From Rhizopus arrhizus (Eukaryota; Mucoromycota; Mucoromycetes; Mucorales; Rhizopodaceae), in the NCBI GenBank assembly GCA_024220505.1, contig JAKZZE010000039.1, positions 62,001-126,000 of the forward strand: a DNA stretch of 64,000 nt. The letters run 5' to 3'. The notes beneath the pieces were generated by a model, which saw only the letters and a program-made list of their open reading frames with translations, was not told the origin of the DNA and searched no databases. How positions within the stretch are numbered: position 1 is the stretch's first letter; every line of letters begins with the position of its first letter. The position numbers and the translations under genes are program-made. Shown here piece by piece: positions 32,924-44,299 of the stretch.

Positions 32924-34462
32924 CAATTCAAAGTTTTCTGAGGAATTTAAAAAGCTATATGCGGCGAAGCGAGGAAGAGTTCAAGATGGTGTATTAAAGG
33001 AGAAGTCGCGTATCTTATCTTTTAAGGCTATGAATTCTGCTTCTGATATCACAGAAAAGGCGCTTGGTATTTTGAAAGAGTCTACCTTAAGCGAAATGGA
33101 CAATGGTAAAACTTAGTGTTGATATTAACAGCAATTCTTCCAAATACAAACTAAAATTATACTCTAGAGTTTCATAATGAAAATAGTGCTAGTCAAAGTC
33201 AATCAACAAATAAGGTAAAGTTATAAATCATGTATATATAAAAGTCATTTTATGCTAGTATATTCAACATTGACGAAATATATAGGAGGCTACCGAAACT
33301 AATGATACTGAATTAATGGGGCCTACAAGGCTTATCAATCATTCTCCTAATCAGCCAAAGCTATCAACGATGCATATTGAAAACATCCGAAACAGTTGCT
33401 TCATTGCCATTTCTAATATGCCGTTGTATTTAACGCCACCTTCTCTGCGGGAAGCTTTGAACAGTAATCGTGCTGACCAGAAGTGTTTAAAAGGTTTAGG
33501 AAATTTTCCTAATATATTAAGAATCTTACGACAATTGATGGGCGATGATGTTGAATTTGAAAATTTTCCTTAGAAATTATGGAACTTTCAAACTGAAGCA
33601 ATTACGTGGAGTTCTTTAGAGAACAAGTTTTTTTCCACTATTGCAATTATATTGACTGATTTCTGGGGTTTATTTCAAAGACGTCAATTCAACAAAACCC
33701 ATGAAAGAACCTTCTGGGCAGAGTATGTTATACCTTTATTCAAGCATTTCTCTATTATGAATGAAGGATTTATATTTAGCTGGTTAGTGATTAACTTGTT
33801 GATTGAAATATGTTTGCAGTATACTAACATTGTTAATATTACGCATAGGGTGTGAATCCATGATGTTATCTCATAATAAAAGTCAAATAATACCTGGTGT
33901 CTGGAACAACACCACAGAAAAGCTCTTTAGCGATGGTGTGGGACGTAAAGATGGTTTTGAAGTGATCATTATGGAGTCTTCCGGTCCATATTCTGTTGAA
34001 TATATTGAACATTCTCTTGAAGATACCTGGAAACTCATAATCCTGACAACAATTCTCTAAGAAATGAAATACTGATGTACCAAGACGCTTCAATTGAAAC
34101 GGCAAAAGGTTTATCAGCATTTGGAATCCAGTGCATCTGTGATAAGATCACTTTAATAAAAACCAGTCTTTTTGGTCCTGCCAAATGGCAAGTTGTTGAA
34201 TTACGAAGTGCAACCATCCCTGTCACTTGGGATTCGAGGATGAATTTAATGTCAGTTTTTGAGTTGCTGGCCACTCTTCAGGTAAAAATCTTTAACTTTA
34301 AAAACCCTGTTATTTTTACTTAATTATTTTATTCTGTTTTTCAGTATGAATATGACCAACAAAAGGATACCTTGAAGAAATTGCGACGAGAAAACAATTT
34401 TCTTGATCCAGTAGATGAAAAGGAGAGTGTGCGATATCAATTTGAAAATGCAGATCTTCTGT
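32924..34462 (+). pseudogene. Gene relic B2 (longer copy of B1), 5' end cut off by LINE 1
   Basis: Exons at about 32924-33105, 33168-33214, 33286-33782 and 33849-34282, plus a last exon after 34344, read KFSEEFKKLYAAKRGR, TDFWGLFQRRQF, FWAEYVIPLFKHF, GVGRKDGFEVIIMESSGP and ADLL-stop. Lesions: a TAG at 33571-33573 in exon 3, a changed splice acceptor (AAG in B1, AGG here at 33848) that shifts the frame, and the same frameshift near 34040 as in B1. The 5' exons are missing at the LINE 1 poly(A). From 33584 on it is near-identical to B1. Confidence 0.65.
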
Positions 34463-34477
34463 AATAAAAATTTGTAC

Positions 34478-34904
34478 TTTTTTTTTTATAAGGAGCTAGA
34501 AGCTCGGGTTTTTATTAAGTGCCAGATAAGGATGGCACATGAGATGTTTTTGGCATTTGTTTTGTTTTGTCGAACATGTACAGTTTAGTGGCAGTCAACA
34601 AGATGAAAGATACGATAACTGTAAATGTGGAAGAGGCAGAGGAGAAATCACACTTGATGATAGCGATTCTTGGAGAGAAACAGATAAAAGTTGATTAACA
34701 TAGCGAATGGTGACATCAGTAAGGAAGGGACGATTATCAAAAATAACTGCCCAGTGATTGCGCCATATAGCCAACAAGATGATGCCAATGAAAATAGAGG
34801 GAGCATGGACTGTATCAGAGCGACATTTAGGGAAATCTAGGAGGAACAGTGCATGACGTAGCGAATATTTCGAAAACGGCTGTTCAAACTGTGAATCCCA
34901 AAGT
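34478..34904 (-). mobile_element. 5'-truncated LINE in the 3' region of relic B2
   Basis: Minus-strand insertion with its poly(A) seen as a T-run at 34478-34488. It encodes only AIWRNHWAVIFDNRPFL, the extreme C-terminus of a LINE reverse transcriptase. The flanks AAAAATTTGTAC (34466-34477) and AAAAATTTATAC (34905-34916) form the target duplication. Copy B1 lacks the insertion and gives the empty site. Confidence 0.88.
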
Positions 34905-35229
34905 AAAAATTTATACTATTTCTTATACCTTTATTTTATGCAAGCATTTATATTAAAACTGGTAATATACATGTATTTATATGCTATGTACTATTAAACA
35001 AGATTTTGCATATTTTTACCTACTGAAAAAAGACATTTCATTTTCTTTACTTAAACGTGTCAAAATGATAACGGTATGAGAATAACCTCTATTTAGCCGT
35101 GTTGTTTGCGTTACCTTTTCATAATAAATAACTTTTTTGTTCGTGCTCAAATTCTTTTCTAGTTGTTTCATTTTTTAGAGTGTATATTTAAAGAAGTTTA
35201 AAAAGGAATTCTATCATAACATTTCGAGA

Positions 35230-36560
35230 TTTGACACTTTGAATGGTTTGCAAAACCATACAAGTCACTCAATAAGACTTGCTCACAGGCATCCTTGATT
35301 TTACTGAACATGGTCTATGACTACAAAGGTTTGTCACGCTTCATTTTTCCTTTGACGAGAGATCAGAACTGTTCAATTGCGTTAAGTTCTGGGGAGTATG
35401 TTGGCAAATACACGAACTTGTAACCTCTTCTCAAGATTTTGCTTTGCGTAAGTTTAGAGCCATGAATAGATAAACAAATAAGACCCTTTCATATCTCCCA
35501 TATCATCTAGAATGTCAAGGAGTTCGTTGATAACCTTTGTATAGTGAGCAGAAGTGGTTTCCTTTCGAGGAGGCTTCTGCGAATAGTCAGAAGTAGTAGT
35601 GCCGGCCTCTTTCTCGACTGCCGTAACTGCCCTCTTCTTGCCTTTATTATCCCTCGCACGTTTCTTTGTATTTTTCGCAGGCGGTGGAAGAGGCTTTTTC
35701 AACGCAATATGAATGATACATTTTGTAGATATAGCACCGATGATTGTATGAGAAGCAGCTCTTGTCTGAGGTAGCTTAACAACTGCACGCTCTGATTTTC
35801 TGGACCATGCGTAATTCTTTCGCATATTGATATGAAACCCTGATTCATCAATGAAAATACAGTTTTTCGTGAAGTCAATATCTGAATCCTTCCATTTCAT
35901 GAACCACTCGTATCTCTCTCGTAGGTTTTCAGGACTATTGCGTTTCTCAGATTCGAAATGTGGTTTTTTGACTGACAAGTTACAAGTTTCGTTCATGTGC
36001 TTATGGATGGCTGATTTTGTAAGCGAAAATTCCTTAAAGGATTTAGTCAAACTTTCAACTGTATCACAAACAGTAGCCTGTAGATCATCATCAATGAGGT
36101 CCAAGACGTAAGCTTTGTGTTCCTCTGTGAAGTTGTTTGGGCGTCCTGGATTTCTGGTTGATTTTTTGATCGGCGCTTCGCCAGTCTCTTCGTAGCTTCT
36201 CCATCATCGCTGAGCAGTTCGTTCTTCGACACCTAATTCTCTCTCGATCATAGCGGCACACCTCTGTCTCATGGGTAATTCGATCATACGATCGATGGTC
36301 GTCGTCCTCCGATTAATGCTATAGGCTGCATTGGTCCTCTTTGAGGCAAATTTCACTGGCTTTGAAGTAGTTGACTTTTTGTTTTCGGTTGGTTGTTTTT
36401 CCAATGGCTTATTCTTCATATAAGAAGAATGATTAACCAAGGTTTCAAGAACAATATTGGGATCATCGATAGTTGACATGACATCCTCCATAAGATCATA
36501 CGTTAATTGGCCATTTTCATTATAAATATTGTTTTGCTCGTCTTCATAAAAAAAGAGTTC
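35230..36560 (-). pseudogene. Tc1-like transposase in right arm, same lesions as left copy
   Basis: Copy of 21425-22790: the same TGA after TAQR, the same lost second Asp (YLFIYSWL-stop) and the same stop after NAIEQF. Both copies sharing these lesions shows that the arm was duplicated after the transposase had died. Confidence 0.9.
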
Positions 36561-36950
36561 TTCATCTCATAAGGCTACAATAGATATTTCATAAAAACTA
36601 AGAGGCGATGGTTTATTCCTACAGCAGCGAAAACTTATTTCCGATTTGACAACATTTTGTTCCTGTGAAAGCGAGATTTTATTTCTGATTGAGCGACATT
36701 TTGTTCTGTTCGGACGACGTAATTTATTGGATCAACTGTATCAACTCTTTTGCTTGAGCTTTCTTACAGTGCACGTCTAAAGACGGCACAAGAATAAGCT
36801 CCTCATACATAAAAAAAAAAAAAAAAAAAAAAAAAACTCTTGCTTGAAAACCAAAAACAACACAAAATCATAAAAACCAAAAAACATATCGTAACAAACA
36901 AGAATAAAACGGCGAAATTTAAATCGTTGCAGTTTATAACGAACGCCTTT

Positions 36951-37536
36951 TTTTTTTTTTTTTTTTTTTGTAAATAAATAGTTTTATTTTTATTTATAAA
37001 TTATAATAGGAGTCACACGTCTGAGAGCGGTATGAACCAAACGGAACAGAGTGTAGGCGATTGAACATGCTAGTCAAGATCGAGTCTGCCCCTTGTGAGG
37101 GTGGCAAACTGCGACATAGCACGAGTGACCAACTGTTTATCAATAAAAGGAAAGCCGTCAATAGTAAATCTCCAATGGGCACGCCAGATATCGGAGAGCA
37201 CACAGCAGCTGAGAGTCCAGAGATCAGTGTTGTCAACAAAAGTAAACTGCTGAAAAGACCAGAGAATTGAGCATACATCGTCTTGAGTGAAAGTGAGGTG
37301 TGGACTAAAGAAATTGAAGGCATCTATCCATACTCTCCATTTCATAGAACAGCGCACGAAGAGGTGTTGTAAGTCTTCAGTGTTGGCAGAACAAAATTTA
37401 CATTGTGAAGAGGTCAAACCGTTATCAAATCTTGAAAGAAGTGATTGGCTATAGAGTTTACGATGGAATAGACGATACCATAAAGACCGGCTTTCAGGCG
37501 AAACAGGCATTTTCCAAAAAAGTGACCACTTGGAGG
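36951..37536 (-). mobile_element. 5'-truncated LINE in right arm
   Basis: Inverted copy of 20453-21037 with the same poly(A) and the same 16-base target duplication (about 36935-36950 and 37537-37552). It was carried along in the duplication, not inserted independently. Confidence 0.9.
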
Positions 37537-37714
37537 TTATAACGAACGCCTTACAGTTTACAACGACCACCTTATACTATACAGTCCGGCTGGTGAATTT
37601 TGTCAGTTACAGCAAAATGCAATTGCCGGTTGCAAAAAATCAAATTGGCGGTTCTAAAAAAAATGGTTGTCGGTTAATAAAAATATAATTGGCGAAAGAC
37701 AAGATTTAATCACA

Positions 37715-37952
37715 CAGTTGCCGGAGTGGAAGGTGAAGATGAGGTGGTCACCCGCCCTTCAGCTTTCAGCTGGATTTCTTCACTATTATTTCCCACCCAA
37801 GGTTAATAGAAAAAATGAGTGTGGACAGAGCTCAAAGATCTAGAGAAATAGTAATTCAAAATTTTTTTTGTTTATTAATTATTGTCTGAAAATAAAGCGT
37901 GGCACGAAAGAGCCTTTACCACCTCATCGGAACCTGAAACGGAGGCAACTGC
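37715..37952. repeat. DIRS-like short element upstream of gene D, right arm
   Basis: Inverted copy of 20037-20275, reading AATAAAGCGTGGCACG and CACCTCATCGGAACC just before the first kept exon of gene D. Confidence 0.5.
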
Positions 37953-37954
37953 GT

Positions 37955-39099
37955 GATTCGTAAAGCTCAATTGGATACATTGAAAAGCCTAATATATTTT
38001 GGAACATCTTTTGTATCGGATAATCCCATCACAATGGGTAGCTACAAAACTTATGAACGGCACCAATGTGAAAACAGATCTCTTCGTAGCCATGGATTGC
38101 TCGAACACATCCTACACCATCTAGAAAATGACAATACTGAATCTTTTGTACAACAAGTATGGACAGCAGGGACTGATGGGTTGACAGATAAAGCAACTGC
38201 TTTGTTGGAGATCATCCGGTACATTTTAACATCATTCCACCTTGTGTTCAGCAACGTATCTCTTTTGACGCAAAATCATGAAAGAACGCCTTTTATTGAA
38301 AACATTGTGCCATCGTTGTTGTCATTATCAAAGATCACAGGTTTTGTTGAATTCAAATGGTAAAACAAAAAGAAAGAAAGAAAAAAAAAAAGCTATTGTC
38401 TAAAAAATTATTCTTTTCTTCTAGGTGCGAAATTGAATTCACTTCAAACAAGCATTTGGAAATAAGTGAATCCGACTACAACCAGCGTCCTGGCAAGTAT
38501 GTTGATGCTCTTGGCTTTTTGAAGACTTCAAACAATATGGAAATTGTTATTGTCGAAGTGTCAAGGTAATGGTGACTAGCTATATGTTTTTTTTTTTTTC
38601 TCAAGCTAATTTCATTCTTTCTTTTTTTCTAAATAGTGGCCAGCTGAAAGAATGTACTGTGCATACAATCGAAGACTGTTTGAAGCTACTGGTGTGTGGT
38701 GTCTCTTCTCAGAATAAAGAAGCCGTTCTGAACAAAAACTCATCCATAGCTACTTTCAAGAAACTAAAGGTCTTCGCGATTCAAATAATCAAGAACCAAG
38801 TCACCTTGTCAGAGTTATTTATGAACGATCAAAAAAGTTGGTGCTTTATCGAGAAACGAACGGCAACACTTTCTTCTTCCTGGCATGATCGTATCTTACT
38901 TGTTCAATACCTTGAACTTGTAGCTACACTGTTTGTATGTTAAAAAAAAATCCACCCATTTCATTTTCTGACTTTCATTTTTTTTTTTTTTTTTCATGCA
39001 TAGGATGATCTTTGCGAAACCCAACATGTGTCAAAGCAACTTATGAAAGAAAACTTAGGATTGGATTTGAAAAAAACGTTTTTATTGTATTATAACTGA
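37955..39099 (+). pseudogene. Gene D, right-arm copy, 5' end missing
   Basis: Exons 37955-38359, 38425-38565, 38637-38934 and 39004-39099, all in phase, end at TGA 39097-39099. The protein is the same as in the left arm: SKITGFVEFKW, QRPGKYVDALGF, EIVIVEVS joined to SGQLKE, then SWHDRILLVQYLEL and a C-terminal exon DDLCETQHVSKQLMKENL. No stop or frameshift is seen, but the start is lost at the DIRS-like boundary, so expression is doubtful. Two intact copies of the body are kept in the window. Confidence 0.65.
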
Positions 39100-39264
39100 G
39101 AATAAAAGCGCGGCTTGAGAGCCTATAATCACATCCTTCGTCTCTGTTTCGCCAACGTTATTAATTTTTGATCAACAGTAGAAATTGTTGACCACCAATA
39201 TACATACCAAGAAAAAAAAAAAAGTTATAGCATTTGACAAAAACTAAATTTATTAATTGTAAAC

Positions 39265-39553
39265 TTATATTCTTTCCATATTCATACACTTTGTAAATAA
39301 CATTCGTGAGTGGCGGATCCAACCTTGACAGTCTTTAGTTGTAACTTTTTTAGCTGCCTCTTCAATTCTGTCAGCAATGATTTCGCTCTTCAAAAGGGGC
39401 GTTTTACGTACTTTTCCCTTAATGTTTGACCAACACTCTTCAATTGGATCTAAGAAAGGCGAGTATGGTGGTAAAAACAATGCAGTATGTCCATTATCAC
39501 GAACTGCTTCCAAAACATTTTACCGTTTTGTGGTTGGGGTATTATCCATAATA
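39265..39553 (-). pseudogene. C-terminal DD34E transposase fragment, right arm
   Basis: Inverted copy of 18441-18728, including the stop between the second Asp and the Glu. Confidence 0.85.
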
Positions 39554-39942
39554 ATATACATATAGAGGGTTTTTGAGAGAAAAAATATATTACTTTAGAC
39601 CTTTGGTGCTTTTTCTACTGTTTGCTGAACAATGATTGAGAAAATTTGGACATTCTCGTAGGTTCATTTTAGGGTAGTGTTTGAGCAAGCACCAAAATGA
39701 ACAATGTTATCTAAAGAGATAAACGGTCCTCATTTCGGTTGTTGATATCATTTTCTATTTCATCCACAGAATAGTTTCATGTACTGTCCACATCAGAATT
39801 GTGTAAAAAAAAACAAGTATACTTTTACCACAAACTATTCCATATTCCTTGATCTTTGTTCTATAAATATAACAAAGCAAAGTAGCATTAGTATACTGAA
39901 AATATCAATTTGCAAGCGTCAAACAAGAATAACTTCAAGGCA

Positions 39943-40390
39943 AACGTTCTCGATAGACACCTTACTTGGCGAGCAAGCAAGTCAGCACTCTGCATTTTCA
40001 TACTATTTCATTTGCTGCGTCGTAGCTAAGGATATCTTCCAAGTCTACGGAGAACGTTCACAGCTAACACTACCCCCATGCCTTACAAAGTCCTACAACA
40101 TGGTACTTAGATATCGCAGAGCTATATTACTCATGCGTAGCTGCGTCCTTGATGTTATTCATGCTCTACAACTTTTTTTCATAACGTTCTTGATAGACAC
40201 CTTGCTTGGTTGAACAAGCAAGTCAGCACTCTACATTTTCATACTATTTCATTTGCTGCGTCGTAGCTAAGGATATCTTCCAAGTCTACGGAGAACGTTC
40301 ACAGCTAACACTACCCCCATGCCTTACAAAGTCCTACAGCATGGTACTTAGATATCGCAGAGTTATACTACTCATGCGTAGCTGTGTTTG
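39943..40390. repeat. 240-bp tandem duplication found only in the right arm
   Basis: Two direct copies beginning AACGTTCTCGATAGACACC at 39943 and AACGTTCTTGATAGACACC at 40183. The left arm has a single copy (about 17850-18060). Either the right arm gained a copy or the left lost one after arm duplication. Confidence 0.85.
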
Positions 40391-40659
40391 TTCATGAAGA
40401 AAAGAGGGCTTGCAAAAATAAATAAATGTGAATGATACTTATGTTAACAATTGATCAATTATAGTTCTATAGTAATTATAGTTTCTTTTAAATACATTAG
40501 ATGCTTATGAAAGCGTTTATAAATATATTTACCTCTGTTGTAAACAAGTTTAACGATTTTGAGAATGCAGTTAATTGGTGATGATTCCATGAGAAGAAGG
40601 AACTGCTAAAAAAAATCTGTATTTAAAATATTCTCCTAACTGAAAATATCAGACGATTA

Positions 40660-40985
40660 TGTCGTATTTACCTCATTAAATACTTATTATTCGTATGAGA
40701 TTACTCAGATCTTATATAAGAAATAACAAGTACTGAATACATAATATTACTTATTACATATTCCTTAAAAGCTCATATACAATGTTTATATCGTTCAAGC
40801 TCAATACTAAAATTGACCTTGAACTCACTTCGGTCCCTGAATAATTTCATTTCCTATATAAAGGCGTAGTTTGATTAAATGGGTTCTCTCTCTCGTCTTA
40901 AAATCTAATAAAGAGGTTACATAGAGACTCATTCACTAGTTTTCAAGCACTATTTCCTTTCTTTTTTCTCACTTCATTATCTGCA
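40660..40985 (+). repeat. Solo LTR of a second family (TGTCG...CTGCA)
   Basis: Starts TGTCGTATTTACCTC, has TATATAAAGGCG and later TCTAATAAAGAGGTTAC, and ends TCTGCA. It matches the minus-strand insertion at 55420-55725 (TGTCGTATTTTCC and CAATAAAGAGGTTC). The start coincides exactly with the outer end of the right inverted arm, and the end lies just before the HDEST-type transposase. Confidence 0.65.
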
Positions 40986-42215
40986 AATATCTCAGAAGAT
41001 GTATTGGAGCCAAATGCATTACCAGAAGGCGAGAGAAAGTGCGTGTTCGTTACGCACGATGAAAGTACTTTCTACGCAAATGATGGTAAGAACGATATGT
41101 GGTTAGCTGATGGAGAAAATTACATCAGAAAAAAGGGTCCTGGGCTATCTATCATGGTGAGTGAGTTTCAATGCCCTTGCCATGGAACAATGAAGATTCA
41201 AAAGTGGTCTTCAAGAAAGCTGTTCAAGGCAGGTACTGCAAGAGATGGATGGTGGACTTCAAAACACATGGTTGAGCAGTTAAAAGAAGATGCAATCGGC
41301 CTTTTCGAAGCACTTCACCCCAATTGTGTAGCTGTTTTTCTCTTTGATAACAGCTCCAATCATGGTGCTTTTGCTGATGATGCTTTGGTCGCCAGCCGAA
41401 TGACTCTCAATGAAAAGCCTTGGCCATTGAGTGAGAAATTCCAGTTCCGAGATACTGTATATATCTCAAGATCCACAGGTATGGAGGAAGTCCAGTCCTT
41501 CTACTATGAAAAAGAGATCAAGAAAAGGGATAAGAAGGGAAACTTGAAAACAACAAAAGTACGTTATTTCAAGGAAATAGGAAAAATTTTGGAGGAAAGA
41601 AGTCTATAGGTTGGACATGATCTGGAAGGCAAGAAATGGAAGTTACATTGTGGGGCTCCAGATAGAGTTAATCCAATTTGCTGCGCTCTCCATTTTTTAG
41701 AGAATTGCCCTGATTTTAAAAATCAAAAGTCTGCTTTGGAGGAGGTGATCATAAACTCTGGACACGTTTTTGAGCTGTATCCTAAATACCATTGCGAATG
41801 TAATTGGATCGAAATGTACTGGGGTGCAGCAAAAAGAGAAGCTCGCTTAAAATGCGATTACTCCTTTAAGTCTCTTGAGGAAAATATCGATTTATTTTTG
41901 GATAAGGCCGGCGATCTAGCACATATACGTAGGTATTTTAGGAGATCAATGGACTTTATTGAAGCTTATAGTCGATGTACTGATGGCAGAGAAGTTCAAA
42001 AGGTGAAAAAATTTGTAGAGAAAAAGCATTTGTCTCACAGAAAAGTCAGAGTGCCTTCAGATTTGGTATAGTTAACAATAAATATCATTAAAACTAGGCT
42101 TTTTTTTTCTTAAAAGAAAAAAAAAAAAAAAAAATACACCTCATCATGTCCACGATGTCAAAAAAAAAATTTGAAACAAAATTAAAATTTTTCAGGTTTA
42201 AGCTTGGTGGCACGT
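40986..42215 (+). mobile_element. DDE transposon of HDEST type, left end missing
   Basis: The right terminal repeat ends in CAGGTTTAAGCTTGGTGGCACGT followed by TA (42216-42217). This is the same terminal sequence as in the chimeric element at 54140-55323. The left terminal repeat is not found; the LTR at 40660-40985 takes its place, so this copy is truncated. Confidence 0.8.
40998..42071 (+). pseudogene. HDEST-type DDE transposase, one nonsense codon, 5' truncated
   Basis: Reads VFVTHDESTFYANDG (first Asp), GPGLSIMVSEF, KAGTARDGWWTS, VFLFDNSSNH (second Asp) and CECNWIEMYWGAAKREA (Glu), the layout of a fungal DDE transposase family related to IS630/Tc1 enzymes. A TAG at 41607-41609 interrupts it. 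The same codon is TGG in the copy at 54704, proving a G-to-A change. No ATG precedes the open frame, so the N-terminal exon(s) are lost. The frame stays open to TAG at 42071. Confidence 0.85.
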
Positions 42216-42217
42216 TA

Positions 42218-42557
42218 GCTATAAAGATAGTAAAAGCCTCGTTCTGTAGAAGTAGGCAGATCCAGAGCTCTTTCAAAAGCAAAGCTTAATTTTTATCAAA
42301 TAAAGTCAAATATCACAATTTATCTCCTGAAGAATCTAAACATAAAAAAATTGATTCTTTTTTATAAAAATGACAATGGTTTACTTAAAATAATCATCGT
42401 TGATTTTTGGAAACTTAAGTGCCTTAGATGGTATATTATATACTTCTTTTAAAAAACTTTGGTCTTCCACAGTTGATTGTGAGCCGAAATCCGACTCATC
42501 TCTCAACATTCTGCCTTTCAGAAGTTCTGCTTCTTGTAAAATGAAATTCTATAAAAG
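42218..42557. other. Spacer before gene E terminator region
   Basis: AT-rich 3' flank of gene E. No separate gene seen. Confidence 0.4.
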
Positions 42558-44099
42558 TTATTTTAGGATATATGCTAATAGTAAGGTATTATAAGGCAAA
42601 CAGACTTTGAAAAAAAACAATTGTTCAAGATTGGTAGCAATAAATTTCTTGAGTTTTTCGTCGGTTACTGGAAATTTTATGGTTTTGCCAAACATGGTTG
42701 GCATATAACAACCACTTGCTACTACTCTAAGCTCAAGAAAGACGGCTTTTAAGCCTTAAAAAAGTATTAATGATACTGTTATCAATCCGTTAGAGCTCTT
42801 AAGGTTATATATATTACCGCAGACTTGGCCAACAATCACCTTTTTTTCTTTTGCTTCTTCAAAAGACAGATTCTGATTTTTACATAGTTGATTCAAAATC
42901 AATTTCCCCTCAGACAGTATTTTTGATTGGTCCTCTCTAACCAGGCGAGCTTCATTTCCTGTCTTTTTGAATTCAATATTTGAAATGTCGAAATTTCTGT
43001 TGTTAATTAATAAACAAAGTCGAAGATCAATTTTGAATTTTGAATTTACAGTGTCACCCCTATTTCAAAAAGATTAATAAAAATTAGTGAGAATTTGTGT
43101 CCAACACATTACCAGACAAGGTTAATGGGGGTATCTTCAAATAAAATTTCAAATATTGTCGCCCAAATCTTAATAATCCCCGACCACTCCGAGAATTGCT
43201 TCCATTTTTCGAGGTCGTTTTTCCTGTAAGTCAACATGTTGTAGCTATGAAAAGAAACAATGATATGTAAGTAAAGATTTACAAGTTAAACAATACATAT
43301 ATATATAGTTACAAGTGGACAACGATCAGTAATCTTTTTCTGTTTTCTTTGTCTACTTCAAACGATTTAATGGTATAGAATTTGTGTTTTTGACGAAGGC
43401 TCATCTAAAGTATAGCTCAAGTGTTAATATATAAAAGTATTGAGTTAGATATTTTGATTTATTACTGACCTTGTTGGTGGAATTGAAAATTGTTTGTAGT
43501 TTTTGATCTACTTGAAAAGTTTTTTTTGGAAACTGAAATCGGGTTTTTAAAGTTTCTTGAGCTTCTTCATTCAAATTTAGTAATTTCATGTAGGCCTTGT
43601 CATTAATATCAACGATTGAGTTTAAGCACAATCTTTTTAAATATCAAATATCATTAGCGTACATTTATACATACAACGCTTCATTAAACTTACAATGTGT
43701 AGTATTTGTCATTTACAGCCATGTTTTTATAATTTTTTTTATGAAATATTAAGCCCTGATTTCTAACTAAAAACATTAAGGACTTTTCGTGTCCAATAAC
43801 TGAAATGCAGTCAGCATCATCTACTTCAGACTAAATACATTTGTTAATCGTGTTCGCATTGAATAATATCTAAATCAATTTTTTTTTACCTGTAATTCAT
43901 TAGCTTCTTCATTTCTCTCTAAAAAATGTTTTTATTGGTAATAAATGAACAAGACAACTAATGGAAAATATAGATTACCTTCTTCGATTCTTAAACGTTT
44001 TCTTGATTCTTTAATAGCTCTTATTTTTCTTTCAGCTTGAAATACAATTTCTTCATCAGCAACTTCCTCAACAGCGCTAACTACACGTTCGATAGACAT
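42558..44099 (-). CDS. Gene E: eight-exon protein with W-G-D-T, K-I-D-x-R and I-E-F-K-K motifs
   Basis: Minus-strand exons 44099-43979, 43918-43890 (29-base micro-exon), 43830-43694, 43632-43470, 43404-43313, 43244-43113, 43059-42818 and 42754-42558 join in phase to 370 residues, with no inactivating change. The ATG at 44099 opens a charged helix (EIVFQAERKIRAIKESRKR). Exons 6-7 give NLVWGDTVNSKFKIDLRL and DISNIEFKKTGNEARLV, matching gene A (RLRWGDTIP, RIDMRV, VVEYAKN). Asp ... Glu-x-x-Lys fits a PD-(D/E)XK-like core, by inference. Later EKKVIVGQVCGLKAVFLEL resembles the conserved hydrophobic strands that follow in gene G (ALHVIGFDVIFYLLEQ). It appears to be an intact gene. Confidence 0.75.
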
Positions 44100-44299
44100 T
44101 TTTTGTATAGGAATTATAAGTTCAACGGGAAAAATCAGATAACACTTGGTACACGTCAATGCTCACTTCAAATTTCAATTAGCGAGACATCACGCTAATT
44201 TTTTTTCAAGGATAATAGAGTTTTGGGGAACTCAGATTTTTACAAGTTCAAAATATAGAAACCATAATTTAAATTATATACTCATGTTTCCTTGATTAA

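Larger units (their letters stand above)
35048..40660 (-). repeat. Right arm of the giant inverted duplication
   Basis: Reverse complement of 17575-22940 with very few differences, one being a 240-bp tandem duplication at 39943-40390. The inner end is the Tc1-like terminus starting CTTAAACGTGTC after TA at 35048-35049 and is joined directly to the 3' flank of relic B2. The outer end is joined directly to the TGTCG LTR at 40660. Confidence 0.95.

Noticed and set aside
40998..41006. Start codon of HDEST transposase near 41004
   Set aside because: The codon there is TTG and the frame is open upstream into the LTR edge, so this is a truncation, not a start.
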